From: Eleusine coracana subsp. coracana
Taxonomy: Eukaryota > Streptophyta > Magnoliopsida > Poales > Poaceae
Direction: 5' to 3'
DNA length: 64,000 nt
Assembly: GCA_032690845.1 (NCBI GenBank)
Contig: CM064417.1
Span: 34,540,432 to 34,604,431 of the forward strand
The notes beneath the pieces are model-generated. The model searched no databases. It worked only from the letters and a program-made list of their open reading frames with translations, and was not told the origin of the DNA. Positions 34,072-45,353 of this stretch are shown here, piece after piece (positions within the stretch are counted from its first letter, which is position 1; the number at the start of each line of letters is the position of its first letter). Position numbers and translations under genes: made by a program.

Positions 34072-36339
34072 CTATTTTACGAATCATAGTGCTTTGAACA
34101 ATGTTTACTTGTTATTGTGCACCATGTCTGTTGTGCTGTCGGGATGTATGATCTGTCAAGAGTTATAATCGGGTTTTTTTTTGGCAAGAGTTATAATCAT
34201 TTGGTGCTGGCGGTGCTATTTTCTATATACACTGATGTAATACTTGATACCAGGCCCATTGACATGAATGGTTCTCCTATTCAAACGGTGTCCGGCATCA
34301 TTTTTACCAGGAATGACATTGTCAGATCCAAAGATTGGTAAAAGAAAATGCAATACGGATTCTCATCCAGCAGAGCATTCCACAGAATGTGATAATAATC
34401 TGAATTTTGTTGAAGAATAATTTGATTTAGAAACCCCAAAATGCACATACTTTGAATAAATTATGTAATCTTCACCACTTATTAGAATAGCTTTCATGAC
34501 AGATTGATGTTATTATTAGACATAATACTCCAATGCCATTTCAACATTATATGAATTAATGTGCATTCAATTTCTTTCTTTTGCCTTTGAAAGAAACATG
34601 TTTAATGTGGCCATGATTCTTCCCCTACCGTAGTGATTTGGAAACCCCAAATGCACATGCGTCGATTAAATTGTGTAATCAATGCCTCTTATTGGAAAAA
34701 ATTTCATGCCACATTGATGTTCAATAAAGTATTAAAAATTTCATTCCAACATTATATTAACTTTCAACAAATTTCTCTCTTAGTTTTATTGACTTATATT
34801 AATGAACCATGTCCCTTCTGTACATAGCGAGTAACACGATTTTCCTTTTCGAAACAAACTCCTCTGGTTTGTTGGAGTTTGTTATAGATGACATAGTGCC
34901 TTTGGCACCCTACAATCTCTGCCTTCTTATTGTAATACAAGCCAGGAAACCGGCTGTTTTGGGGGGAAAAGAGAGAGAGAAAACTTGTTTACCGTGAGCA
35001 TGATTCTTGCATGGTAATAATCAAACAATGGAACATCAGGAACAGTTCTTTGATGGCAGCAGGTTGCTTATACATGACATGCAAAATTCTTAAAAAAAAC
35101 CAGACGTGCTTTATTTTTTACAGAATGTATTATTTTCAACCTTAATGCACTGTTGTGTCAAATGATAAGCATATGTGAGTCATAAATTCAGTTGTTGTAA
35201 GTTCTTTCTACTACCTTAAAGATTTTGCTTTGATGGTTTAATAAAACGATGGAATGACAAAATACATCACCCGAGATGGTCAAAAATAAATTAGCATGTC
35301 ATTACTTCCTTGGTATCTCTACAATCTATTAATTTAGGTGTGTTCGTCTACAGCCATAAATTTTGGTGTCCACACCTACCAGTTTGGTTCCACGAAGAAT
35401 TCTCGCGTTTGAGTCGTTCTCCAATCGAATTGGAGTCGTATATAACAAAGACATGTCCATGTGGCATTTTTTTTCTTCGTGTCACGCCCGCCCACCCGTG
35501 TTTCCGTCTTCCTTCCACCTCATCCAATCTGCCCCAGTAACAAGTATGACCACGTCCCCGACATGGATATGTACATACAAAGTCTGCCTCGTAAGTTCTG
35601 AATAGATATGTACGAACCCTACAGCCCCGACGTGAAGGTACGTACAAATTAAACTCTACAAAGTCGACTGTCCCCTTGAGTCACGAATACATACCTCCTT
35701 CAGTGATGAACTGTGTCCTAACAAGCTAGGTCGCCTGACAAGTGCCAACTGCCAAAGGACACAACGTCATCGTGCGTCCATGGCGTCGTGGCACTAGCGT
35801 CGACTGTCGAAGTCCACAACAATGTGCATTCCAGTGCATCACCGCACAGTGCCAAAGGCCACAACGTGAGCTAAGATGCTCGACGATTGCGCATGCCGCT
35901 GGTTCAATTGTGTTAACCTGGAGGCATGCGAGCAGTTCAGACGGTGTCTATGTGCGATCAATAATCAGGCATCAGTGTCCGCCCTAGGTGCTTAATTGTC
36001 TTGTTTATTTGCAATCAGTGTTTTCTGTCATGAATATTGTGATAATCTTGTGGCTTGTGGCATAATCTGCATGTTATGACGTTGGTTAGTGGTAGCTATT
36101 TTGCTCTATCTATTGTGTTGTTCGAAATGCATCTCAATGGTCTCATTAACTAAAGATTTATACTATTTTCAGTTCCACAAAACATTTGTAGTTCAGAAAC
36201 TATTTTCAATTTCTCACCACTTTTGTAGTTCATAAAAGAGGATAGGATCATGCATATTTTTTCTTTAATCAAGTTATTGACGACTATGTAGACTGCTTAT
36301 AGTATAGAAAGAACTTAAGTTGATATGAGAAGAATCAAA
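34072..36339. other. Intergenic region right of F-box gene 2, with a diverged duplicated segment
   Basis: No gene is supported. Two related segments, about 34430-34590 and 34638-34790, share GAAACCCCAAA(A)TGCACAT, then TTATTxGAAxA, CATGxCAxATTGATGTT and CAACATTATAT, in the same order. Runs of microsatellite-like GAGAGAGA occur at 34971. The DNA just left of 36345 continues after the Copia element at 47152, so the two were contiguous before that insertion. Confidence 0.5.
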
Positions 36340-36344
36340 AGTTC
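36340..36344. repeat. Left target site duplication of SIRE-type Copia element 2
   Basis: AGTTC; identical to 47152-47156. Confidence 0.92.
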
Positions 36345-38266
36345 TGAAGGACCGAGAAGGCGACCAGAAGGGGATGGGTGAATGGGAGACAATTAAAATT
36401 CTTAACTAGAACTTGGCCTATATCCCAATTACAATCCGAACCAACTTCCAAACCAATCACCATGGCCACACACACCAACTTGTGATGTGCTACCCTTAGG
36501 AGTGATCAACAACAACAGCGAAACACAGCGGAAATAAAAGAGAACTGCAAATACTTAAAATAGTCAAGAACCACACACAAGTCAGACCTTGCTGGACCAC
36601 TATCGGTAGGGCTGATCACTACCATCGGCAGTGCCGGTTGGCACCATCGGCAGTGCCGGTGCAGGATTCTCAGGACTTAGGTAAACAACATTCGGAGCGC
36701 ATCGGCAGTGCTGGTAGTTGCCATCGGCAGTGCAGGTGCGGGATCGGACTTAAGTCACTAGCAGTGTCGCTCCGAGTTCAGACCTAGGCTACTGGTAGTG
36801 CCGGTCCAGCCATCGGCAGTGCCGATCAGGGGTTCTTCCTCGGGCACCGGCAATGCCGATTCAACGATCGGCAGTGCCGATCGACACTTTCCAGAACCAA
36901 AAACTGTGCTCAAAACTCGGTAAGAAAAATACCAAAACTTATCCAGACAAACTCCAAAAATCACGAAAGTTGGACAGAAGGTGTCTCATGGTAGGACGTT
37001 CCTTCTCCAAGTGGAATCACACTAAAAGCTCAAGAATTCATCGCGAATTTGATGATTTACCGAAAGCTCTAGGGTTTGAATGTTCTTGAGGAAATCCACG
37101 AAATCAAAGGTGCTCTTGCCTAGGATTCAATCAAGGATCCATAGAGGATTGTTAAGGCATGTCCTAGCACCAAGATCCCTCAAGAAATTCGTACCAAAAC
37201 GCACTCAAAAACGAGATTGAAAATCACCACAAAAATAGCTCCAAAAATAGAAAAAAAGAGAAATTTGGGATTTAGGGAGAGAGGAAGATCTTGAGCACGA
37301 AAATAAATCTCATATCATAGAAACATGCTTACAAGATCCATGGGTAAAAAGGCTAGGAAGCCACCCTCTTCCTCCCACTCTTTGGAAGAGCAAGAGATGT
37401 CTCTCACACACCCACTACTCTCCTCTTTTCATGAAGCACTCTCCTAGCTCTTTGAATGAACACCTAACACAAGGCCAATGGGAAGAGGCGCCTCTCCCAC
37501 CAGCCACAAGTCTCCTTATATAGGCCTAGGGGTTGTCCTAAAGACCATCCTACCCCTCACCAATAATACACTACCACCTACCACCAGGGGCAAAACGGTC
37601 CAACTCTTTTTCCTTCGCCCGAACACCATCGAGCCCTTCACAACTTTAATTTTCCTTGACGCAAGCTCCGCGATGGTGCCACGTGCACCTCCAATCGCCG
37701 CCACCGGTTTTGAGGCCCAAACTAGGAAACCGCCATGCACGCTTTCTAAGGCGCGACTTCTCGATCTTGACGCGTGTTACCTCGTCTTGTGATCCTTCTT
37801 GTCGGCAAGTCTCTCCCACCTCCGGTACATTGGAAGCCTCTACTTACACCGACGCCCGATCACCTTTGCCTTGGTCAACCCCACCGTCTTGATCACCACC
37901 CATGGTTTGGAGGCTCAACCATGAAACCGTCCGTGCTTCTTGCCTCTCCACGTGTACGGTGTGGATCACCCTTGACTTCACCCGGCCTCCTGATCATCTG
38001 GCCCCAAGTCTCCTACTTGTGCCCGATCCTCTCGCCGTTGACCGCCAAGTTGACTCTAGTGACCTACAAGTCATGAGACAAGCAAACACATTTCCCATCT
38101 CCTGCAAACTCTCCAACATCCTTACCAACTCCGGTTAGTCAAAACCATGATATGCACAACTCCTGCAATCCCCAGATTCCCGTATTTCAACTCAAACACA
38201 GACTCAACCAATGTCAATTACTCATCACATATTGCAAACCATGGCATATATCCACATGGTTTCTCA
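36345..38266 (-). repeat. Left (3') LTR of Copia element 2
   Basis: It opens TGAAGGACCGAGAAGG and closes CCACATGGTTTCTCA. Between about 36602 and 36888 it carries around ten copies of a near-palindromic ATCGGCAGTGCCG(A/G)T motif. It is longer than its partner mainly because of a roughly 110-bp GC-rich stretch at about 37590-37715 that the right LTR lacks. Confidence 0.92.
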
Positions 38267-39534
38267 ATCTCCCCCTTGATGAGTACATTGACAACATCAA
38301 ATGCACAAAGATTAGAGATTGAAATGCGAAGCCGAATAAGCACATTCAAATGGCCAAGCCCAAAAAAAAGGTGAAAAGTAGGCCATCTAGCAAAATAGGG
38401 ATCACAAAACCAAGAGTTGGCAAAGACAGCGACTTGAGACGCAAAGAGTGTGAAAAGCGCAAGAAAACGCTCAAAGACATGAAATGCTCCCCTTCAACTT
38501 ATGTTAGGTCTCATGTAATGCAAAATGGACTATTTTAGGTTTCTTAGCATTATTTATGCATGACCCACAACTTTCTCCCCCTTTGGCAATGAACTCATCA
38601 AAGAGGCAAAAGAACAAACAAACATGTAATGCATGAAGATGTAAACCTAAGGAGCTTCAACACTTATGCAAACAAGCATTTAACCTTGCTAATCATATTC
38701 ATAGAGCCATGAAGTGTAAAAGAAATAGCTCATAATCATACAAAGACTAAAAATAGATAGCAAGGCATAAACACCAAGAGCTATACAAGCTAAGCAAAAA
38801 GATTGACTAGCTTAGATAGAATTAAATTTGCTCATCATGAGAAAAACTGCCACCACTTGTGTAAGTACTCCCATCCAAGGCAAAACAAGTATCAAGTGAA
38901 TCAAAAGAACCTAGCCAATCTCCATCTCAACCAAGGCAACAAGCATTCGCAGAAAATGAGCTTTACAAACACTCACATATGCAACAGAGACTCAATTGAT
39001 CAAGTGTTTATTGTTTATCCTCATGTGTCCCCTTATCCATGCGGAGGGTCGCACGACTGGTTACGGCAAATACCCCGAGGCCTCAAGTCACAGTGTTTGG
39101 ATTTAGCATTTTAGAATTATTTTGATCAAAGCACTTAGCAGATTTTTCATGATTTATTCACATGACAAAAGAGCGTGCCTTTGCGGCAAAAGGAACATAT
39201 GTTCCCACAATGTTCCATCATGAGCTAAACATTTGCAAAGCCTTCCATTTCGCAAACACAAGGTGCCAAAGCCAAGACATCCTCTAGACTAGCCTCAACA
39301 CAAGTTTTGACAGGGATAAAAGCAATTATACACATGATGAGCAAGTCTTAACAAGATTAGTTCATAAGGTTCACAAGAAGCTCAATTTACCTTTAAGATT
39401 AGCAAGTTGCTCAAAAGAGTCTATAACAAGCCATCTAGAAAATCTAAGCATGAGAGATTACTATCATATCCACGCAACTTAGCTCAAGCTCAATGATAGC
39501 AAAGAGAAATGCAAAAAAGCATAAGAATCAAAGC
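38267..39534 (-). other. Non-coding 3' region of Copia element 2 with polypurine tracts
   Basis: The tract beside the LTR (plus strand ATCTCCCCCTTGATG at 38267) is the likely second-strand primer. Other ctccccct-type strings are at about 38485, 38573, 39610 and 39649. No credible gene; small frames here lack coding character. Confidence 0.7.
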
Positions 39535-40200
39535 TCATCTACCAATGCATATATTACATATGAGATGCAATACAAAAAGGTAACATACATATATACAAGA
39601 GAACACCAACTCCCCCTCAAATGATGCCATAAGGATGGCAAATACCAAGCTCCCCCCAAGAAAAGCAAATCTCAAAGCATCTAGGGGCTTGGTAAGGATA
39701 TCAGCCAATTGGTTTTTGGTGTTGATGTATTTGACCTCAACATCTCCCTTCTCAACATTATCTCTTAGGAAGTGGAATCTCACATTTATGTGTTTGACCT
39801 TACCATGTAGGACTGGGTTCTTGGCTAAGCATATGGCACTAGAGTTATCACACATGAGTGGAACACCCTTAAACGTTAACCCATAGTGTCTTATGGTGGA
39901 TACAATCCATAGGATTTGTGAGCAGCAGCTAGCAGTTGCAACATACTCAGCCTCTGTGGTGGATTGGGCTATACTCGACTGCTTACGAGAAGACCAACAG
40001 ATCAAGCAAGTACCCAAGAAATGGCAAGTACCAAAAGTGCTCTTTCTATCAATTCTACACCTAGCAAAGTCCATATCTAAATATCCAATGAGATCAAGAG
40101 ATGAAGATGCAGAGTACCAAAGACCGAACTCAAGGGTGTATTTGAGATACCTGAAGATGCGCTTGACAGCCTTGCGATGAGTCATCCTTGGGGAAGCCTA
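39535..40200 (-). pseudogene. RNase H region of Copia element 2
   Basis: The 216-residue minus-strand frame contains AVKRIFRYLKYTLEFGLWYS, LIGYLDMDFARCRIDRKST, STTEAEYVATASC and KHINVRFHFLRDNVEKGDVE, then QLADILTKPLDALRF. These are the Copia RNase H and polyprotein end. It is separated from the reverse transcriptase by a TAA at about 40199. A hydrophobic tail after the usual end (LVFSCIYVCYLFVLHLICNI) reads into the 3' region. Confidence 0.88.
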
Positions 40201-41440
40201 AAATCGAGCACAAAGACACACTGCAAAGTGTATGTCGGGTCTTGTCACCGTGAGGTACAAGAGAGAGCCAATCATGCTCCTGTACTCCCTTTGCTCCACC
40301 GCTTCACAGTCTTCGTTAGGGTCAAGTGCCGTTGTTGTGGACATTGGTATTGACAACGGCTTCACATTGACCATGTCGAACTTCTTCAGGAGATCCTTCG
40401 TGTACTTGGCTTGATGTATGAAGGTGCCTTGCTTGCACTGCTTGATTTGAAGTCCAAGAAAGAAGGTGAGCTCACCCATCATTGACATCTGAAATTCACT
40501 TTCCATAGCTTCCTGAAATCTGGATACAAGAGCATGAGAGGAACCTCCAAAGATGATATCATCCACGTAAATCTGAACCATTAGAAAGTCATTGCCATGC
40601 TTTAGAGTGAACAAGGTTTTGTCAACACACCACATGACATACCCGCGCTCTAGCAAGAAAGTCTTAAGCCTAGCATATCATGCTCTAGGTGCTTGCTTTA
40701 GCCCGTACAAAGCCTTTTGAAGCTTGTACACACGGTTTCGGTATTTGAGGTGCTCAAAGCCAGGTGGTTGTCTCACATAAACCTCTTCCTCTATGAAACC
40801 ATTTAGGACAGCACTCTTGGCATCCATTTGGTAGAGTCTAATGCCCTTAGAGGCAGCAAATGCAAGCAAGATCCTAATGGCTTTTATGTGTGTGACAGGA
40901 GCAAAGGTTTCCCCATAGTCTAAGCCCTCCACTTGACTGAAACCCTGGGCAACAAGCCTAGCCTTGTTTCTAACAACCTCACCATCTTCCCCATGCTTGT
41001 TTTTGAAAACTCACTTGGTTCCTGTGACATTGACACCAACAGGAGGCTCTACTAGGGTCCACACTTTATTTCTCTCAAAGTTTTCCAACTCCTTATGCAT
41101 GGCATTAACCCAATGTTCATCATATAATGCATGTCCAACATCCCGAGGTTCAAAGGTGGTAACAAAGAGAGAATTAGTAAAGCAGGCGATATGTACAGAC
41201 CTTGACCTTGTTGTCCTCTCATAGAGATTACTGATCATCTGTTGAGGTGGATGTTGACGTTGAATGTGGTGAGGGGCCTCTCTTTCAGAGTGTACCTCCC
41301 CCTCAACCATAGATAGAGCTGGCTCAATAGCTGCTGAGGTCGATGTAGAAGCTTTTGGACCCTCTGCTGTAGTGGTGGAAGCAGCAGGAACAAGCTCGGA
41401 TGTGGGATGGAAAGACTCATCATCGTCATCATCCAAGCCC
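40198..41440 (-). pseudogene. Reverse transcriptase region of Copia element 2
   Basis: Three minus-strand pieces carry the domain in order. 41436-41011 ends at WTLVEPPVGVNVTGTK. 40932-40678 reads GLDYGETFAPVTHIKAIR, YQMDAKSAVLNGF and ALYGLKQAPRA. 40656-40198 reads VQIYVDDIIFGGSSHALVS and SMIGSLLYLTVTRPDIHFA. The breaks include stops at about 41010 and 40677 exactly where this family has Trp. The catalytic YVDD is intact. Confidence 0.9.
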
Positions 41441-41453
41441 TGTAGGTCCTCTT

Positions 41454-42445
41454 CTACAAAGATCTCTCCTCCATCTCCCTATTACCTGCAGTCTCAACCA
41501 CATTGCTTGCACAAGAGTTTGATTCATCAAAGGTTACATCACAGCACTCTACGATGGTGTTAGTTTCCAAATTCAAAACTCTGTAAGAATGGCCATAAAG
41601 GGTGTAGCCAAGAAAGATGCCATCAGAAAATCTCGACTCAAACTTATCAAGATTGCCACGCTTCAGAATGAAGCACTTGCAACCAAAGGCATGCAAATGA
41701 GAAATAGATGGCTTCCTCCCAAAGCGTAGCTCATAGGAAGTCACATTAAGAATTGAGCGCAAGAAAACCTGATTGGAAACATAGCAAGCAGTGCTAATGG
41801 CCTCAGCCCAGAACCGCCTCGGAGTCCTATGCTCTTCGAGCATCGTCCGGGCCATTTCCACCAAGGTTTTGTTCTTTTTTTCGACCACACCATTCTGCTA
41901 AGGGACACGAGGTGCTGAAAATTGATGCTCAATACCATGCTCAAGACAGAAAGCATCAAAGGAGGAGTTCTTGAACTCGGTGCCATTATCACTGCGAATT
42001 GCTCATAATGCACCAGGAAGTTCCTTGAACAACCTCAAAGCTAAGCTCCGAAAGTGATGAAACACTTCATCTTGCTCTCAAGAAAGTAAACCCAAGAGTA
42101 GCGAGAGTAGTCATCAACAATCACAAGAACATACCACTTCCCACCCGCCGAACGAACCCGAGAAGGACCAACAGTGTCCATATGAAGCAGCTCTCCAGGG
42201 CGTTCAGTCATCACCAAATTGATTGGTGGATGAGAAGCGACAATCATTTTCCTATGATGACAAAGAGCACAAACCAAATCCATATCAAATTTGAGCTTAG
42301 GCAATCCTCGGATCAAACCTAGGCCACTCAAGCGACAAAGCGAGTCAAAGCCCATGTGATCTAGTCTCCTATGCCATTTCCAGAGCTCAGAAGAAGACTG
42401 AGCAAACAAGCACTTGTGAGAACCAGGAGAACCAGCAAAATCAGC
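41454..42445 (-). pseudogene. Integrase region of Copia element 2
   Basis: The minus-strand frame 42409-42041 carries the zinc region (WKWHRRLDHMGFDSLCRL ... CALCHHRK) and the start of the core (LLHMDTVGP, VIVDDYSRYSW). After a frameshift near 42040, the frame 41888-41454 begins at VEKKNKTLVEMARTML (the region of the catalytic Glu) and runs to the family-typical KCFILKRGNLDKFESRFSDG. A stop sits just before MVEKKNK at about 41898. Confidence 0.88.
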
Positions 42446-42800
42446 CTAAAAAACCTTCCCAATGCTAGAAATCCCACAAACCAAAGAGCCATTTGACTCA
42501 AGAACACAAGAAGCATTTTTCTTAAAGCGTACTTCCAAACCAACATCAAGCAACTGAGAGACAGAGAGGAGATTGTACTTGAGATGCTCAACCAAACCAA
42601 CATCCTTGAGAGTGAATTTTTCATTTACCTTTACCGTGTCTCTTGCCTTCACTCTCCCTCTCTTGTCATCTCCAAAGGTCACATACTCCCGGCGCTTCAG
42701 AGGAGTGAGGCTGGAGAACCACTTTGCATCTTCGGTCATGTGGTGCGAACACCCAGAGTCCATCAACCATTTGTTCTCCAGGCCTCCATCTACTGCCTAC
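42446..42800 (-). pseudogene. Protease region of Copia element 2
   Basis: The minus strand reads MMDSGCSHHMTEDAKWFSSL, with the catalytic Asp-Ser-Gly in place, then EYVTFGDDKRGRVKARDTV and LKYNLLSVSQLLDVGLEVRF. It ends at a stop at 42446 before the integrase zinc region. Confidence 0.88.
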
Positions 42801-43499
42801 AAAGAACGAGAAGGAAAGATCAATGACTCAGTGCTGGGGTTAGAAAGAAAACTTTTGGAAAGCCAGCACTGAATCACACGACCTGCAGGGGTTATCACAG
42901 TTTTTTGCACATTACCAGTCGAACGTGTGGGACGAGTACCACGATGGGGAAAGCATGGTCTGTCAAAGCATCTCAACTCAAACCTGGGGTTGTGAGGATA
43001 GAAATCATCTATGAAAAAGCCAAATCCATGCAAGTGACGCTCACCACGATGGGGAAAACATGGGGCGCCAAAGCGCTGCTGCGCAAAGCCTCTGTTTCAT
43101 GAATTAAAGCCATATGAGGAATGACCTTGTCCACGATAGGCACCAGAAAAAGAGCGAGGCTGAAAACCAACAAAATCATCATGATGCACATTCCTAGTTA
43201 ACTCAGCTTGCATACTCTCAATTCTCTTACACCCATAACAGTACTCATCCAAGTGACCCTTACGACCACAGAACATGAAAATGTAGAACTCTCATGTTTA
43301 GGCTTAGCTTGCACAGTGGGTTTAGGTTTTGGCTTCTCGGCTTGCTTTGGGTTGAAGGAAGGATTGGGGTTAGGTGGATAGTATGTGTTAGTAGGTTTGA
43401 TGGATTGTTCCTCATCCTTGTAGTTAGAGCTAGGCACAAACTTGCCCACATTCTCACTCTCCTTGCCACACCTCTCAAATCCCAAGCCCAAATTATAGG

Positions 43500-45196
43500 T
43501 TTACCTACTGGCACTTTTTTTGACTCTTGCCAAGTCACTCTCAATCTTCTCCTTGCTCACTAGGGTTCTTTGGAGACGAGAGATGAGATAGTCATTTTCT
43601 TGGGTTAGGATTTTGTTTTCCTCTCTAGTAATTGCAAGCTTATCCTTAAGAGAGCTACACACTACACATGGTGGTGGGAGAACTTTCACGTGAGTCTCAT
43701 CTAGCAGCTTGGACTCGAGCTCTTTGACTTTGAGGGTTTGAGATTCCAACTCATTAGTGAGCTTGGGGCACTTCTGACATGCACCCAAAAAAAGTTGGTC
43801 TAGCTTTGAATTCATCAAGCTCTTTAAAAGAACTCTTAAGCTGACTGGCAACTTGAGCATGCACACTTTCCCTTTGTGCAAGATCATTCATCATAACTTG
43901 ACAAGACTCACACTCAACAACAATGTCATCTTTTGCAAGCTTAGACCTAAGCGAAGTGATTTCATACTCAGCACTCTCCAACTTAGACTTAAGCTCTCTA
44001 CTCTCACGTACAGTGCTGCAAAGCTTATCATCTTGCATGTGCAAAACATCATGCAAATGATCAAGTTCAGAAGAGAGCTCATCAAGAGTGGGAGGTACCT
44101 CGCTTGTGTCAGAGTCAGAGTCAGAGTCGATGTCATGGTCGTTCTTTGTCATGAAGCAAAGCCCAGTGAAGTCATCCTTCCTCTTGACTCGTGGCTTCTC
44201 AGCCTCCTCCTCTGAGCTTGTAAGACCTTCGCTAGATGTGAGGTCGATGTTGCTCAAGGCGGCAACGTAGGCGCATGCAATGGCCTTGGCGAACTTCTTA
44301 GAGTTCTTGCCTTTCTTATAGAAGCAGTTCTTCTTCTGCTTGAAATCTTCAGTGTTGTTGTCGTGGTACCGAGACTTCTTCTTCTTCTTGGGGTAGTCAG
44401 CGATGAAGTGTCCAGGGTCACCATACTCGAAGCAGGTTCTTGAACCACCTCCTCTTCTCTCCTTCCGGTTGTTGTAGAACTTCCTGAACTTCCTTGTGAG
44501 CAAGGACAACTCCTCGTCAGGAATGCACTCCATCTATTCATCGGAAGCTGCAACAAGAGAAGACAAAGCAAACTCCAAAGAGGACTTGTCAAGTGAGGGG
44601 TTAGTTCTATAAGAAGCACCACTATGACTACCCTTCTGAGAGCTAGAAAGCAAAGCCATGCTAGAAGCAGAATTAGCAAGATTAGGACGAGACTTCCTAG
44701 ACAGTTCATGAGATTTTAGCTTGCTATACAGCTGCTCACAGTCCAGGATATTGAAATCAGCAGTTTCTTCTAGTGCAGCAATCTTAACCCCCCAAGCATT
44801 TTCATCAAGAGAGTACAGTAATTGCTTAGCTCTATCATTATCACTGTACACAAGGTTACCACAAGCCCGCAAGTTGCACACAATGGCCTCAAACCTATGA
44901 AAAGTGTCATCTAGTGACTCGCCAAGTTTTTGTGCAAAGGTTTGGTACTGTCTATTGTAAGAATCCTTACGCATAGACTTGACTTGATTGGTACCCTCAT
45001 GGTACGTGCAAAGCTTTGCCCAAATGGCATGTGCAGTATCAAGATGAGCAACACTGTCATGTTCATTCTTACCTAGAGCAGAAAGCAGGATATTGACAGC
45101 TTTGGAGTTGTTTTCATACCTGGTTAACTCACCTTGGCACGGTGTTGAGGTCGTCCGGTATGGCGTAGTCCTGCTCCACGATCTCCCGAATTGCAC
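43500..45196 (-). pseudogene. Gag region of Copia element 2, with altered zinc knuckle
   Basis: The first frame (45196-44534) carries the Copia gag core (HLDTAHAIWAKLCTYHEG, YNRQYQTFAQKLGESLDDTF, LLYSLDENAWGVKI) and ends at TAG 44534. The same frame then reopens and contains CFEYGDPGHFIADYPKKKKK, a zinc knuckle in which the second and the last Cys are Tyr. An acidic stretch (DIDSDSDSDTSE) and coiled-coil heptads follow (LDELSSELDHLHDVL, SKLESAEYEITSL). A frameshift near 43800 moves it into the frame 43887-43501, which continues the coiled coil. 43200-43500 holds further low-complexity gag or linker sequence. Confidence 0.85.
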
Positions 45197-45340
45197 GTCC
45201 TTGGCTTAATATATAAGCATTGGTCCGTGACTTTCAGTAGCTAAAGTCCTCTCCATCGAACATCCAAAGCTTGACCGCACGCTTCTCCATATCGCCTTTG
45301 GATCACAAAGCCAATGAAGGTCAACTAGTGATCAAACCTA

Positions 45341-45351
45341 CTCTGATACCA
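45341..45351 (-). promoter_or_regulatory. Primer binding site of Copia element 2
   Basis: Minus strand TGGTATCAGAG, complementary to initiator tRNA-Met, two bases from the LTR edge at 45354. Confidence 0.88.
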
Positions 45352-45353
45352 AT

